Shown: positions 31,202-39,498 of the stretch, piece by piece
Numbering within the stretch: position 1 is the first letter of the stretch
Layout: every line of letters starts with the position of its first letter
Assembly: GCF_018598585.1 (NCBI RefSeq)
Contig: NZ_JAHESD010000010.1
Location: 1 to 64,000, forward strand
Length of the DNA stretch: 64,000 bases
Reading direction: 5' to 3'
DNA from: Chryseosolibacter indicum
GTDB lineage: Bacteria; Bacteroidota; Bacteroidia; Cytophagales; Cyclobacteriaceae
The notes under the pieces: model-generated
Database searches by the model: none
What the model was told of the DNA's origin: nothing
The model's input: only the letters and a program-made list of their open reading frames with translations
Program-made: the position numbers and the translations under genes

Positions 31202-31692
31202 AAACGTGCCCTAAGATCGAACGATCTGCCGAAGTAAAGAAAGCCCTTCAGGAAAAAGCAATTGCCACATACGAAAGTATGATCGGCAAGAAAGAGAATC
31301 TTGGAGCCAATGACAGTAAAGAGATTAGGGTAATCCTAAAATCTGTAGGAATCAATTCACCTGCTTATTACTGTGCGGCTTATGTGTCCTGGGGATTGAC
31401 TGAAAACGGAATCTGTAACCCACGAACCGCATGGTCGCCAGCTCTATTCCCTGCAAGTCATTGCATCAATCTAAAGCAAAAAATACCGGAGCCAGCAGAC
31501 GTCTTTGGTGTATACTACAATAACCTTAATCGTATTGCCCATGCAGGTGTCGTAAAACGATGGCCGCGAGATGGGGACTACTTCATAAGCTTAGAGGGAA
31601 ATACAAATAACGGCACAAGCAGAAACGGTGACGGCTTCTATGAGAAGCGGAGACTGAAGCGAACTGCATACAAGGTTAGCCGGTGGATTTAA
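31123..31692 (+). CDS. Exported CHAP/NlpC-like endolysin
   Basis: A 189-residue protein with an N-terminal signal or signal-anchor (about 1-24, FSLFAVSLILIGVDS), then a cysteine-peptidase domain: C84 (YYCAAYVSWGL), H140 (RIAHAGVVKRW) and a polar residue near 158-160 (SLEGNTN). Enzymes of this type cut peptidoglycan stem peptides or amide bonds. The signal suggests export by the Sec system rather than passive release through a large-hole holin. The long overlap with the holin gene is unusual. Confidence 0.75.
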   Translation: MRKALFSLFAVSLILIGVDSLHARAVETCPKIERSAEVKKALQEKAIATYESMIGKKENLGANDSKEIRVILKSVGINSPAYYCAAYVSWGLTENGICNPRTAWSPALFPASHCINLKQKIPEPADVFGVYYNNLNRIAHAGVVKRWPRDGDYFISLEGNTNNGTSRNGDGFYEKRRLKRTAYKVSRWI

Positions 31693-31726
31693 GACACAAT
31701 TAAGAAGCGATTAAATAGATATTAAA

Positions 31727-32242
31727 ATGCGCGGAATCTTCAATGCTTTAGGTTTAGTGATCCTGGTTGTAGTGGTAGGGTGCAGCTCTCGGGTTGTACC
31801 CTCTACGACAACGGAAACGAAAACAATAGTGCATGATAGCATTATCATCAAAGAGGTTCCGCGCATTGATACTGTACTTGTTCCAGGTGAAAAGATTGTT
31901 GTTACTGAGTTAATCGAATGCGATTCAGTGACGAACAAGCCAAAAGCGAAAAGCTTTAAAGCAAAAGGGAAGTTGGCAAGTGTTGAGGTTGAAATAAAAG
32001 AAGATGGCAGTGCAACTGCTACAGGAGGCTGCGACAGCCTGCAAGCTGTGGTGACAGCGATGGATAAAGAAATTCGCCATTACAAACACGAACAAAAAGA
32101 GCGCAATAAAGAGGTTGTTAAAACCCAACTGATATATAGAACACGAGGGATAGATATTTTTTGCAGGACGTTTACAGGTCTTGTTCTATTCTTCATTCTA
32201 CTGGTACTGATCAATAAACTTAAACCCCTGAAATTTTTCTGA
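31727..32242 (+). CDS. Probable unimolecular spanin (lipoprotein with C-terminal membrane helix)
   Basis: A 171-residue protein with a lipoprotein signal ending VVVVGC19 and a single hydrophobic helix near the C-terminus (about 148-165, TGLVLFFILLVLINK) followed by basic residues. The middle is beta-rich, then helical (AMDKEIRHYKHEQKERNKEVV). One end in the outer membrane and the other in the inner membrane is the layout of u-spanins such as T1 gp11, which fuse the two membranes in the last step of lysis. It follows the endolysin gene. Confidence 0.75.
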   Translation: MRGIFNALGLVILVVVVGCSSRVVPSTTTETKTIVHDSIIIKEVPRIDTVLVPGEKIVVTELIECDSVTNKPKAKSFKAKGKLASVEVEIKEDGSATATGGCDSLQAVVTAMDKEIRHYKHEQKERNKEVVKTQLIYRTRGIDIFCRTFTGLVLFFILLVLINKLKPLKFF

Positions 32243-32244
32243 TT

Positions 32245-32733
32245 ATGGAAAAGGTAAATCACTACTTCAAGACCTATACTGAAAGCAACGAATGCTTCGA
32301 AACATCTGACGAATTTTTGTTTCACCGTGAAGATGATGCGAAGGCACATGCAGCAACCCTACGGGATAAAGATGTTAAGGCTTATACAAGGGCAGAAGTT
32401 ACAGGCTGGGGAGCCTCCGCTGCTGAAAGAGCGCTTAATCTGCGTGACACACTTCAGAAAATGGTTAATGAAAACGCTGAAAAGCTGAAAGAACAAGAAG
32501 AAGCAGAAGCCAAGGCTGAAGCTGAACAGAAGGCACAGGAGGAAGCAGAAGCACTCGCAAAATCGGAAGCTGAACAGAAAGCCAAGGAAGAAGCGGAAGC
32601 AAAGCACAACGCAGAAAGCGAAAAGCAAAAAGAAGAAGTGAAGGAAGTAGTACAGGAAGTTGTTCTTGAGGCAATCGCATCGGCTGAAGTAGTAACAGCA
32701 CCTGAAACTAAAAAGAAAAGCAAAAAAGCTTAA
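32245..32733 (+). CDS. Hypothetical Glu/Ala-rich protein
   Basis: A 162-residue protein. The first 70 residues look folded (HYFKTYTESNECFETSDEFLFHREDDAKAHAATL). The rest is a low-complexity Glu/Ala/Lys helix (about 72-160) with repeats of the type AEQKAQEEAEALAKSE, ending in a Lys cluster. It starts two bases after the spanin stop and precedes the sheath gene; it may be a tail accessory or head decoration protein. Antisense frames here are composition artefacts. Confidence 0.55.
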   Translation: MEKVNHYFKTYTESNECFETSDEFLFHREDDAKAHAATLRDKDVKAYTRAEVTGWGASAAERALNLRDTLQKMVNENAEKLKEQEEAEAKAEAEQKAQEEAEALAKSEAEQKAKEEAEAKHNAESEKQKEEVKEVVQEVVLEAIASAEVVTAPETKKKSKKA

Positions 32734-32744
32734 ACGATACTTGA

Positions 32745-33893
32745 ATGGCAAATACTCCTAAGGTAACGCTCATATACGAAAACGGTAATCTGTTACAAGA
32801 CATTGCCGCAGCAGATGGCATCGTTGCAATCTGCGGAACTGGTGCTTCGGTCGGATTATTAGGAACGCCTATGGTGGTCTACAATCTTGATGATGCAATT
32901 GAGAAGGGTTTTACCCTCGCAGCAGAACCGGAAATGTACCGACACCTTCAGGAATTCTATTCTGAGGTTGGTGGCAACCAGGAGCTGCACGTAATGGTCG
33001 TTCCCGACACCATGACACTTGCTCAAATGGTTGACAACACAAACGCAAGCGGAGCTAAAAAGCTGATCAATGCAGCTCAGGGCAAAGTGCGTATGCTGGG
33101 CATCTACCGTAAACCTGCATCAGGGTACAATGGAGGATCGAACTTTATTGATAGCGATGTTTCAGCCGCGATTACTAATTCAAAGGTTTTTGCTGAAGCT
33201 CGTTTAAGTGAACTTGTACCGCTGCGCATCCTGGTTGAAGGAAGGGTTCAAACCCCTGCTGCGGCAAATACACTTACACCTAATACACTTAGTAACGGTT
33301 ATGCAGGTGTCGTTCTTGGTGGATCGCGCAACGATGGTTCAGCAAGTGTAGGTCTTGTACTTGGCCGCGCCTCTAGATACGGTGCGCATATCAAAATAGG
33401 TAAAGTGGCAAATGGCCCTTTGACAATAAATCAGGTTTATCTCGGTGACAAGCTTCTGAAAGATGTTGCTAACCTGGATACGCTTCATGGCAATGGGTTC
33501 ATAACCTTCATGACGCACCCTCAAAAAGCGGGGTTCTTCTTCGGTATTGATCGTATGTGCTCAACGGATGATTACCGCCTGCTCGCTTATGGTCGCGTAG
33601 TGGATAAAGCTGCGGTGATCGCTGCTGCGGTGTATACTGAGCAGATTGAAAGCGAAATTGAAGTAGATGGCACAGGTAAGATTGCAACGCATGTTGTAAG
33701 TGATCTTGAAACAGTGATTGAGCAACAGATAAATGTTGCGATGGGATCACAAATATCAGGCGTAAAGGTAGTAATCAACCCTGACCAGAATATCATTAAC
33801 ACGAACAAGCTAACAATTAAAATTCGTGTGCAGCCTTTAGGCTACAGCTCATTTATTGATGTAGAACTTGGACTAACAACCGCAATCGCTTAG
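32745..33893 (+). CDS. Contractile tail sheath protein (DUF2586-like)
   Basis: A 382-residue protein. The first part (MANTPKVTLIYENGNLLQDIAAADGIVAICGTG) and middle (MYRHLQEFYSEVGGNQELHVMVVPDT) follow the DUF2586 sheath pattern of Bacteroidota phages; the last 110 residues show the conserved sheath core DDYRLLAYGRVVDKAAVIAAAVYTEQIESEIEVDGTGKI. Its presence marks the phage as a myovirus. It lies immediately before the tube gene. Confidence 0.8.
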   Translation: MANTPKVTLIYENGNLLQDIAAADGIVAICGTGASVGLLGTPMVVYNLDDAIEKGFTLAAEPEMYRHLQEFYSEVGGNQELHVMVVPDTMTLAQMVDNTNASGAKKLINAAQGKVRMLGIYRKPASGYNGGSNFIDSDVSAAITNSKVFAEARLSELVPLRILVEGRVQTPAAANTLTPNTLSNGYAGVVLGGSRNDGSASVGLVLGRASRYGAHIKIGKVANGPLTINQVYLGDKLLKDVANLDTLHGNGFITFMTHPQKAGFFFGIDRMCSTDDYRLLAYGRVVDKAAVIAAAVYTEQIESEIEVDGTGKIATHVVSDLETVIEQQINVAMGSQISGVKVVINPDQNIINTNKLTIKIRVQPLGYSSFIDVELGLTTAIA

Positions 33894-33897
33894 GAAA

Positions 33898-34344
33898 ATG
33901 GATTTTAATACAAAAGACTGTGCATGGCACAATATCACACTTACGCTTTTAGGCAGAAAGATTACCGGGCTTCGCGGCTTTAGCTTCAAGAAGTCAATAG
34001 AAAAAGAGCACGTGTACGCGGCTGGCCAGGAGCCTGTAGATATCCAGGAAGGTAACAAGAAATACGAAGGCAATCTTAAGATGCTTAAGTATGAACTTGA
34101 TCTGTTAAACAGAGCTGCTCAGAAAGCTGGATTTGTCGACATCACTGAAGTTCCTCATACAGCTATTTCAGCTATTGTTGAATACAAGAAGACCGTAACA
34201 AGTACAAACGAAATCATCACCGGTGTTGGCATGGCCTTCACGGAAATGGATTACAAAGGTGAGCAGAACGCTAAGTACATGGAGGTAGACTTACCATTTC
34301 TTGCCATGCGCATCATTCCGATTTCAAAAAGCAACTGGACTTAA
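33898..34344 (+). CDS. Tail tube protein
   Basis: A 148-residue beta-rich protein (ITLTLLGRKITGLRGFSFKKSIEKEHVYAAGQEPVDIQEGNKKYEG) with the fold rhythm of Mu gpM/P2 FII tube proteins. It starts four bases after the sheath stop and is followed by the frameshifted chaperone gene, the standard contractile-tail order. Confidence 0.82.
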   Translation: MDFNTKDCAWHNITLTLLGRKITGLRGFSFKKSIEKEHVYAAGQEPVDIQEGNKKYEGNLKMLKYELDLLNRAAQKAGFVDITEVPHTAISAIVEYKKTVTSTNEIITGVGMAFTEMDYKGEQNAKYMEVDLPFLAMRIIPISKSNWT

Positions 34345-34377
34345 TTAGTAATAGACTTTTTATAAACCACACAACCA

Positions 34378-34800
34378 ATGATCAAAACTGAAACAAAAAA
34401 GGGAGATAGCGTAAAGCAGATACGCGAACGCGAACGCAAAGAGAAAGAGGAAGCACTACGCGCGCAGTGCGAGCAACTTGCCAACGATCGCTTCACTGAA
34501 ACACAAATGAAGAAATGGAGCGTTGAAAACCAAGGATTGTGGTATTTGCCTGTGATGGATGAAAGTGGCGAGACTATAGAAGCAATAGCGATTATGCGTC
34601 CGATCACCAGGAGCATTCTTTCTTACGCCTCTACAAAAATTCAGGATGAAGGTCTGTACGAATTTCTTGAAGTTGCAATGCGTGAATGCTTCATCGATGG
34701 TGACGCAAAAATCCTTGAGGATGATACTTACTTCATTCCTGCTGCAATGCAATTCAACAAAATCCTTGAAGGCAAAAAGGCAGCATTGCTAAAGCGATAG
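34378..34800 (+). CDS. Tail assembly chaperone, short (zero-frame) form
   Basis: A 140-residue protein with a charged helical N-terminus (KGDSVKQIRERERKEKEEALRAQCE) and a central TAC-like part (PVMDESGETIEAIAIMRPITRSILSYAST). It lies between tube and tape measure, where contractile-tail phages encode the G/GT-type chaperones. The stop at 34798 is bypassed in a longer product, as described in the next entry. It should coat the tape measure during tail assembly. Confidence 0.7.
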   Translation: MIKTETKKGDSVKQIRERERKEKEEALRAQCEQLANDRFTETQMKKWSVENQGLWYLPVMDESGETIEAIAIMRPITRSILSYASTKIQDEGLYEFLEVAMRECFIDGDAKILEDDTYFIPAAMQFNKILEGKKAALLKR

Positions 34801-34982
34801 AGGAAGCAGACAAGAAGGCCGAATTTGATATTTACGGCTATCTCGAAACTGTAGTTGAGTACTACACGGGGCGCGATGCTTCCAAGCTTGACGAAAGCGC
34901 CCTGGTGATGAAGTTTGCGCACATTAAGCGCATCAGGAAACTAGAAGCTAAAGAGAATCAATTTAAAAGTCTGCTCGGATGA
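34378..34982 (+). CDS. Tail assembly chaperone, long form by predicted -1 ribosomal frameshift
   Basis: At 34773-34779 the sequence C-AAA-AAG is placed in the zero frame as X-XXY-YYZ (codons GGC AAA AAG). A -1 slip leads into an open frame that runs to TGA at 34982 and adds about 65 residues (EEADKKAEFDIYGYLETVVEYYTG). That added part lacks a good start of its own and ends in an ATGA overlap with the tape-measure gene. This matches the gpG/gpGT logic of lambda and the Gp41-type chaperones of Mu-like phages. Confidence 0.75.
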
Positions 34983-36667
34983 ACTTAGAGTTCTTTATAA
35001 AACTGCGCGAAATGGTCTCTGGCGGGTTGGCAAAAATTGCCGACACCGCCAGGAAGACTTCAAACGCTATTAAGGGCACTAATGATACTTTAAGCCAGTC
35101 TTACGACACAATCAAGCGGAAGATAAACGAGCTTGAAGGTGTAATCAGCAAAAGCACATCTATCAAACAGATACGCGAGGCCCGGCGGGAGCTTGAGCAG
35201 CTTCAGCGCATGGCCTCCCGCGCTCCTGGAAATCTTTCAGCCTCCGGTTCAGGAGGCGGTTTACTTCGAAGCCTTATTCCTGCGATAAGCGTTGCAGGTG
35301 CATTGGCGTTAGGAGGCGGTGCATTACAAAACGGCCTTCAGGCCCAGGCACGTCAGGCATCTTTCGAAGTTATTGCAGGGAAGGAACAAGGCACAGCGCT
35401 CAATAAGGACTTAACAAAGTTTGCCCAGGATTCCATTTATGGAAACGAAGTTTTCCAGAATGCGCAGACCATGTTGGGCTTTGGCATTGCATCGAAAGAT
35501 GTGATGGCAAATACTAAGATGCTTGGCGATGTGGCGATGGGTAACGCTCAGCGGCTAGGTTCACTTACGCTTGCGTTCAGTCAGGTATCCGCAGCGGGCA
35601 AGCTTACCGGTCAGGACTTATTACAATTTGTCAATGCCGGATTCAATCCGCTTCAGCAGATTAGTAAGGACACTGGTATAAGCCTCGCAGTGTTGAAGGA
35701 AAAAGTTTCTGAAGGTGCGATAAGTTTCCAAATGGTTGAGCAGGCTTTTAAGAACGCTACAAGCGAAGGCGGCATGTTCTATAACATGACGAACAAAATT
35801 GCTGAAACTGATTTCGGAAAATGGCAGGCTTTTCAAGGACAACTTGATGCATTAAGCACGCAAGTAGGCGGCGTTCTCGCTCCAATTTTAGGAAGCCTTA
35901 TTACCAATTTCCTTTCACCACTTGCGTCCCTAATAAGCAACAACATTGAACTGATTACTTTTTTGACTACCGTATTAGCCGCAGGTGCTGTTGGCTACTA
36001 TGGATATGCCGCAGCTGTCTGGGCCGTAAGTGCGGCAAAAACAGTTTGGGCGATACTAACAGGGCAACTAACTATAGCACAATGGGCACTTAACGCAGCC
36101 TTGACTGCAAACCCCATCGGCCTTGTGGTCGCGGCTATAGCTGCGCTGATCGCTGGCGTTATTTATGCCTGGAACAAGTTCGAAGGCTTTAGAGGCGTGC
36201 TGTATGGCGTTTGGGAAGTTGCTAAGATGGTCGGGCAAATGTTTGTTGGCCTTGGCAAAATATTAATTGGCGCAATGACCTTCGATCCTGCATTACTGAT
36301 GGAAGGTGTTCAGCAACTTAAATCTTCAGCTTCAAGTATTGGAGAATCTTTCTCTAAAGGCTACGACAAAGGCGTTGCTGCGTTTCATGGCTCAAAAGCA
36401 AAATCCGGCAGTGCTTCAACTTCCGATATAAAAGGTACTACAGTTGCAGGCGCATACGGCGCACTTAAGTCAGGCGGGGCAAATGGTGATGAAGCTGTAA
36501 AAGGTGTAACATCAGGCGGGCCGCGAGTGATCAACATCAACGGTGTAAAGTTCACGGATAAGATTGAAATACATGCTGTCACAGTGCGCGAAAGTGCCGA
36601 CGAGATCAAGGCAATATTTGACGAGTATTTATTGAGAATCTTAAACAGCGGGGCCGCAGTACAATGA
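34979..36667 (+). CDS. Tape measure protein
   Basis: A 562-residue protein with the tape-measure domain in the first half (residues about 75-290: ISVAGALALGGGALQNGLQAQARQASFEVIAGKEQG, then FAQDSIYGNEVFQNAQTMLGFGIASKD). It also has hydrophobic helices in the centre (about 305-400, ITFLTTVLAAGAVGYYGYAAAVW). It sets tail length and is ejected with DNA. At 562 residues the tail should be short (about 80-90 nm by the usual 1.5 angstrom per residue rule). It starts within the end of the frameshift product. Confidence 0.9.
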   Translation: MNLEFFIKLREMVSGGLAKIADTARKTSNAIKGTNDTLSQSYDTIKRKINELEGVISKSTSIKQIREARRELEQLQRMASRAPGNLSASGSGGGLLRSLIPAISVAGALALGGGALQNGLQAQARQASFEVIAGKEQGTALNKDLTKFAQDSIYGNEVFQNAQTMLGFGIASKDVMANTKMLGDVAMGNAQRLGSLTLAFSQVSAAGKLTGQDLLQFVNAGFNPLQQISKDTGISLAVLKEKVSEGAISFQMVEQAFKNATSEGGMFYNMTNKIAETDFGKWQAFQGQLDALSTQVGGVLAPILGSLITNFLSPLASLISNNIELITFLTTVLAAGAVGYYGYAAAVWAVSAAKTVWAILTGQLTIAQWALNAALTANPIGLVVAAIAALIAGVIYAWNKFEGFRGVLYGVWEVAKMVGQMFVGLGKILIGAMTFDPALLMEGVQQLKSSASSIGESFSKGYDKGVAAFHGSKAKSGSASTSDIKGTTVAGAYGALKSGGANGDEAVKGVTSGGPRVININGVKFTDKIEIHAVTVRESADEIKAIFDEYLLRILNSGAAVQ

Positions 36668-37257
36668 GCTGGATAGTAACGGATTTACAACGTCTTTACG
36701 AGCAGACTTTTTACAGTAAGCCGTATGTGATTAATTCTAAGCCTTCTGAAGATGTAAGAACAAACAGGGCATCAGCATTAAAAGAGCAATACAACGGTAA
36801 AGAAGTATGGTTGCCGTGCGAGTTCTCAGAGTTAGGCAGAATTACAAACGAAAATGGTGAACGTGTATTTGGCTTTAGTTCATTGAAGCTTCCGTATGCA
36901 ACGGTATCTATTGAAGGCTCGAACAATTGGATAGAGACGCCTCTTAATGGACGCGCAGGAACGGTAAAAGAACTATACAATACTGGTGATTACAACATCA
37001 GTGTAAAGGGATTCCTTATAGATGAAGCAAACAGGCTATGGCCAGAAGATCAGATAAACTATTTGCGGCACATTAAAGAAAGCGGCGTAGCCGTTTCTTT
37101 CAACAATGCGTTAACTGATATTTTTCTTATTGATATAGGCAACCTGGTTGTAGTGAAAAAGCTCACGTTGCACGAAGTAACGGGGGGAAGAATACACGTG
37201 CGGCCTTTTACAATGGAGTTAGTTAGTGATAACATATATAATCTTATCGTTGATTAA
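36664..37257 (+). CDS. Baseplate-proximal protein (DUF6046-like)
   Basis: A 197-residue protein that starts in the tape-measure stop (ATGA). It carries a LysM-like or beta-sandwich C-terminal half (AGTVKELYNTGDYNISVKGFLIDE, then RIHVRPFTMELVSDNIYNLIV). It stands in the place of Mu gpN/Gp43 between tape measure and hub. The family name is from pattern memory and is less certain than the structural role. Confidence 0.55.
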   Translation: MSWIVTDLQRLYEQTFYSKPYVINSKPSEDVRTNRASALKEQYNGKEVWLPCEFSELGRITNENGERVFGFSSLKLPYATVSIEGSNNWIETPLNGRAGTVKELYNTGDYNISVKGFLIDEANRLWPEDQINYLRHIKESGVAVSFNNALTDIFLIDIGNLVVVKKLTLHEVTGGRIHVRPFTMELVSDNIYNLIVD

Positions 37258-38226
37258 ATGGCTTTTAAACTTACATCAAGCGTTAAGTTTTCAGGCTTTA
37301 AAGATGTGCGCCCTTCTGAATTGGAATGGGAACGCTCCGTTGAAAATTTTAGCGATTGGGCAAAAGTGAAATTGCCTAACAGAGCCTTGCTGTCAACCTA
37401 TCAACACGTACAGACAGGAACGCAGTTTAAAGAGGGTGACCGGGTTGAGATTTATGCAGGGTATGACAATGACAATGATCTTCAGTTCAAAGGCTTTATC
37501 AGGCGTGTGAATTTCACTGTGCCTGTTGAAATTGAATGCGAAGGTTATTCGTACCAGTTAAGAAAGAAGCAAGGTTTCAATTACAGTGCGCAGAATATCA
37601 CTGTTAAGAAATTGCTTACGGAAGTATTGAAGGGAACGGATATAAAACTTCATAATGCCATTCCCAACATTCCACTTGATAAGGTTTTATTCAAGAACTG
37701 CACGGGGCTTCAAGTGCTTGAATGGCTTAAAGAAAAATGCTTGCTATCTGTAATCTTCAATTACGATGAATTATATGTCGGCGGGTTGATGTTGCCACCA
37801 AGTAAAACGGTAAGGTTTCGGCTTGGCTGGAACGTGGTGAAAGACGATCAGTTGAAGTTCAATGAAAAGGAGTTTGCAGAGGTAAAGATAACGGTAGGCA
37901 GGCGCGACAAGGACGGTAAGACAAAAAGTAAAAGCGCCGCACCAAAGGTGATCAGCGGCGAGAAGAAACTAAGAACGCTTATTACTGATTCTGCCACACA
38001 GGCAACAATAGCCGAGCAACAAAGGAAGAAGTTTATCGGACAAGGTTATGAAGGCGTTATCACAGCTTTTTTAAAACCACACTTTGAACCAGGGATGACA
38101 GTTGAAATTTCTGACCCTCAGTATGAGGCGCGAAAAGGGAAGTACTTCGGCCTCGGTGTTAGGGGTAGCCTTAGCAAAAGTGGGGGAAGACAAAAAATAA
38201 AAATTGGTTATTCACTAAGCGCATGA
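37258..38226 (+). CDS. Baseplate hub protein (late control D / Mu gpP-like)
   Basis: A 322-residue protein with hub features: N-terminal beta barrel (KVKLPNRALLSTYQHVQTGTQFKEGDRVEIYAGY, about 37-70), a YSYQLRKKQGFNYSAQNITVKKLLTEVLKGT segment typical of gpD/gp27-type proteins, and a late VEISDPQYEARKGKYFGLGV. It forms the trimeric ring under the tail tube and carries the spike. It starts directly after the preceding stop and overlaps the spike gene. Confidence 0.8.
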   Translation: MAFKLTSSVKFSGFKDVRPSELEWERSVENFSDWAKVKLPNRALLSTYQHVQTGTQFKEGDRVEIYAGYDNDNDLQFKGFIRRVNFTVPVEIECEGYSYQLRKKQGFNYSAQNITVKKLLTEVLKGTDIKLHNAIPNIPLDKVLFKNCTGLQVLEWLKEKCLLSVIFNYDELYVGGLMLPPSKTVRFRLGWNVVKDDQLKFNEKEFAEVKITVGRRDKDGKTKSKSAAPKVISGEKKLRTLITDSATQATIAEQQRKKFIGQGYEGVITAFLKPHFEPGMTVEISDPQYEARKGKYFGLGVRGSLSKSGGRQKIKIGYSLSA

Positions 38227-38756
38227 AAGAAGCAGAGATAAGAGAACGACTTAAACAAATGGCCTCTGAAGTTGGTCCTGACACAACCATGATTGCCCAG
38301 GTAAAAAGCGTTGATGAAGATGCAATGACCTGTGAGCTGTACGATGATGAAAGTGGTCTTGACTTCTACGATGTGCGCCTTCGTCCTGTTATAGATGGAA
38401 AGCAGAGCTTAACACTTGTGCCAAAGATTAATAGTTGGGTTCTCGCTGTTCGTCTGGAAGATTCTGAAGACTGGATGATCATTGCCTGCGGTGAGTTTGA
38501 AAAGTTTAAACTGAGTTGTGATACAATTGAAATAAATGGCGGGGAAAAAGGCGGGCTTGTAAACTGGCCTGATGCCAAAGTACAACTTGACTTAGTAAAG
38601 CAATTGATAACGGGGTTGCAAAATGTGCTGAGTACTCCAATAAATGAACCGGGCAACGGTTCTCCGAGCGCGTTTCAGGCTGCGCTTAACAGTACTTTAA
38701 GCAGTATTCAAGTGCCAAATTTTGACGACCTGGAAGACACCAAAGTGAAGCACTAA
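38223..38756 (+). CDS. Baseplate spike/assembly protein (Mu Gp45 / P2 gpV position)
   Basis: A 177-residue protein with an OB-fold-like middle (MIAQVKSVDEDAMTCELYDDESGLDFYDVRLRPV, about 22-56; SWVLAVRLEDSEDWMIIACGEFEKF, about 72-96), as in the membrane-piercing spike proteins. The C-terminal part is less usual (long helical/loop tail), so the apex needle could be short or formed by another chain. Confidence 0.65.
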   Translation: MKEAEIRERLKQMASEVGPDTTMIAQVKSVDEDAMTCELYDDESGLDFYDVRLRPVIDGKQSLTLVPKINSWVLAVRLEDSEDWMIIACGEFEKFKLSCDTIEINGGEKGGLVNWPDAKVQLDLVKQLITGLQNVLSTPINEPGNGSPSAFQAALNSTLSSIQVPNFDDLEDTKVKH

Positions 38757-39037
38757 TGAAAGATTTCTTACTCGATTTTGAGAATAAAAGACTGTTCGAA
38801 AATGGTGACATACGAACAGGTGAAAGCGATAATCAGAACAAGCATTTGCTTATCGTAAGTGAGAAGGCAAGCTTCAAAGAGTTTCCGGCCACTTGTGTTG
38901 GCGCTGCAAACTATCTTGAAAGTGAAGATGTGTCTGGGCTGCTGCGTGAAGTGCGATCGCAATTCACCGCAGACGGGATGACTGTAAATAAAGTATTGAT
39001 TGAAGATGGCAAGTTAAAGGTTGATGCAGACTATTAA
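38756..39037 (+). CDS. Baseplate wedge protein (Mu Gp46 / P2 gpW position)
   Basis: A 93-residue protein (LLDFENKRLFENGDIRTGESDNQNKHLLIVSEKASFKEFP) with the pattern of GPW/gp25-like baseplate proteins, in which a start-site beta hairpin is followed by helical LREVRSQFTADGM. Starts on the last base of the spike gene (TAATG overlap). Confidence 0.65.
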   Translation: MKDFLLDFENKRLFENGDIRTGESDNQNKHLLIVSEKASFKEFPATCVGAANYLESEDVSGLLREVRSQFTADGMTVNKVLIEDGKLKVDADY

Positions 39038-39497
39038 GGTTCTATATGGCAATGTGCTTTCTGATCTCGTAAGTGAAGATCAGTTGTTTGAGGCCGCAGA
39101 CCTTAACGGTATTGGCATTACTGAAGTACTTGTTCCAGGTGTTACGCTTAGCATACCTGATCAGCAGCCCGCGCGGCTTAATGACGAAACGTTACCAAAG
39201 GCTGTAAAGCAAAGAACAGCGCAGGCAGTTGCCGGGCAAACATGGATAGACCTTGCGATGCAAGAAGTCGGTGACGAAAGCAGATTGTTTGAGTTGTGCG
39301 ATTTGAATGATGCAAGTATCACAGAAGAAGTTGAAGCAGGCAGGGTTATTCAGGCAATGCGTGTTGAACAGGACAAGCAAAACATAGTAAATGTGTTGCG
39401 TCCTTTGAAACCCTCAAGCATGTATTACAAAGTCGGCGATCCTGCACCAGAAGGTATAGAATATTGGGCAATAGAACTTGATTTTATAGTGAGTTAA
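39024..39497 (+). CDS. Tail protein with two LysM-like repeats (P2 gpX-like)
   Basis: A 157-residue protein from ATG 39024, overlapping the wedge gene by 14 bases. Two similar blocks are seen: DQLFEAADLNGIGITEVLVPGVTLSIP (about 20-46) and SRLFELCDLNDASITEEVEAGRVI (about 90-113). Each is shaped like a LysM repeat, as in P2 gpX, which may touch peptidoglycan or stabilise the hub. Confidence 0.6.
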   Translation: MQTIKVLYGNVLSDLVSEDQLFEAADLNGIGITEVLVPGVTLSIPDQQPARLNDETLPKAVKQRTAQAVAGQTWIDLAMQEVGDESRLFELCDLNDASITEEVEAGRVIQAMRVEQDKQNIVNVLRPLKPSSMYYKVGDPAPEGIEYWAIELDFIVS

Positions 39498-39498
39498 T

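Noticed and set aside
32359-32751. Three long minus-strand open frames opposite the Glu/Ala-rich protein
   Set aside because: They consist of Phe/Leu/Ser-rich low-complexity sequence produced by the GAA/GCA repeats of the real gene on the other strand.
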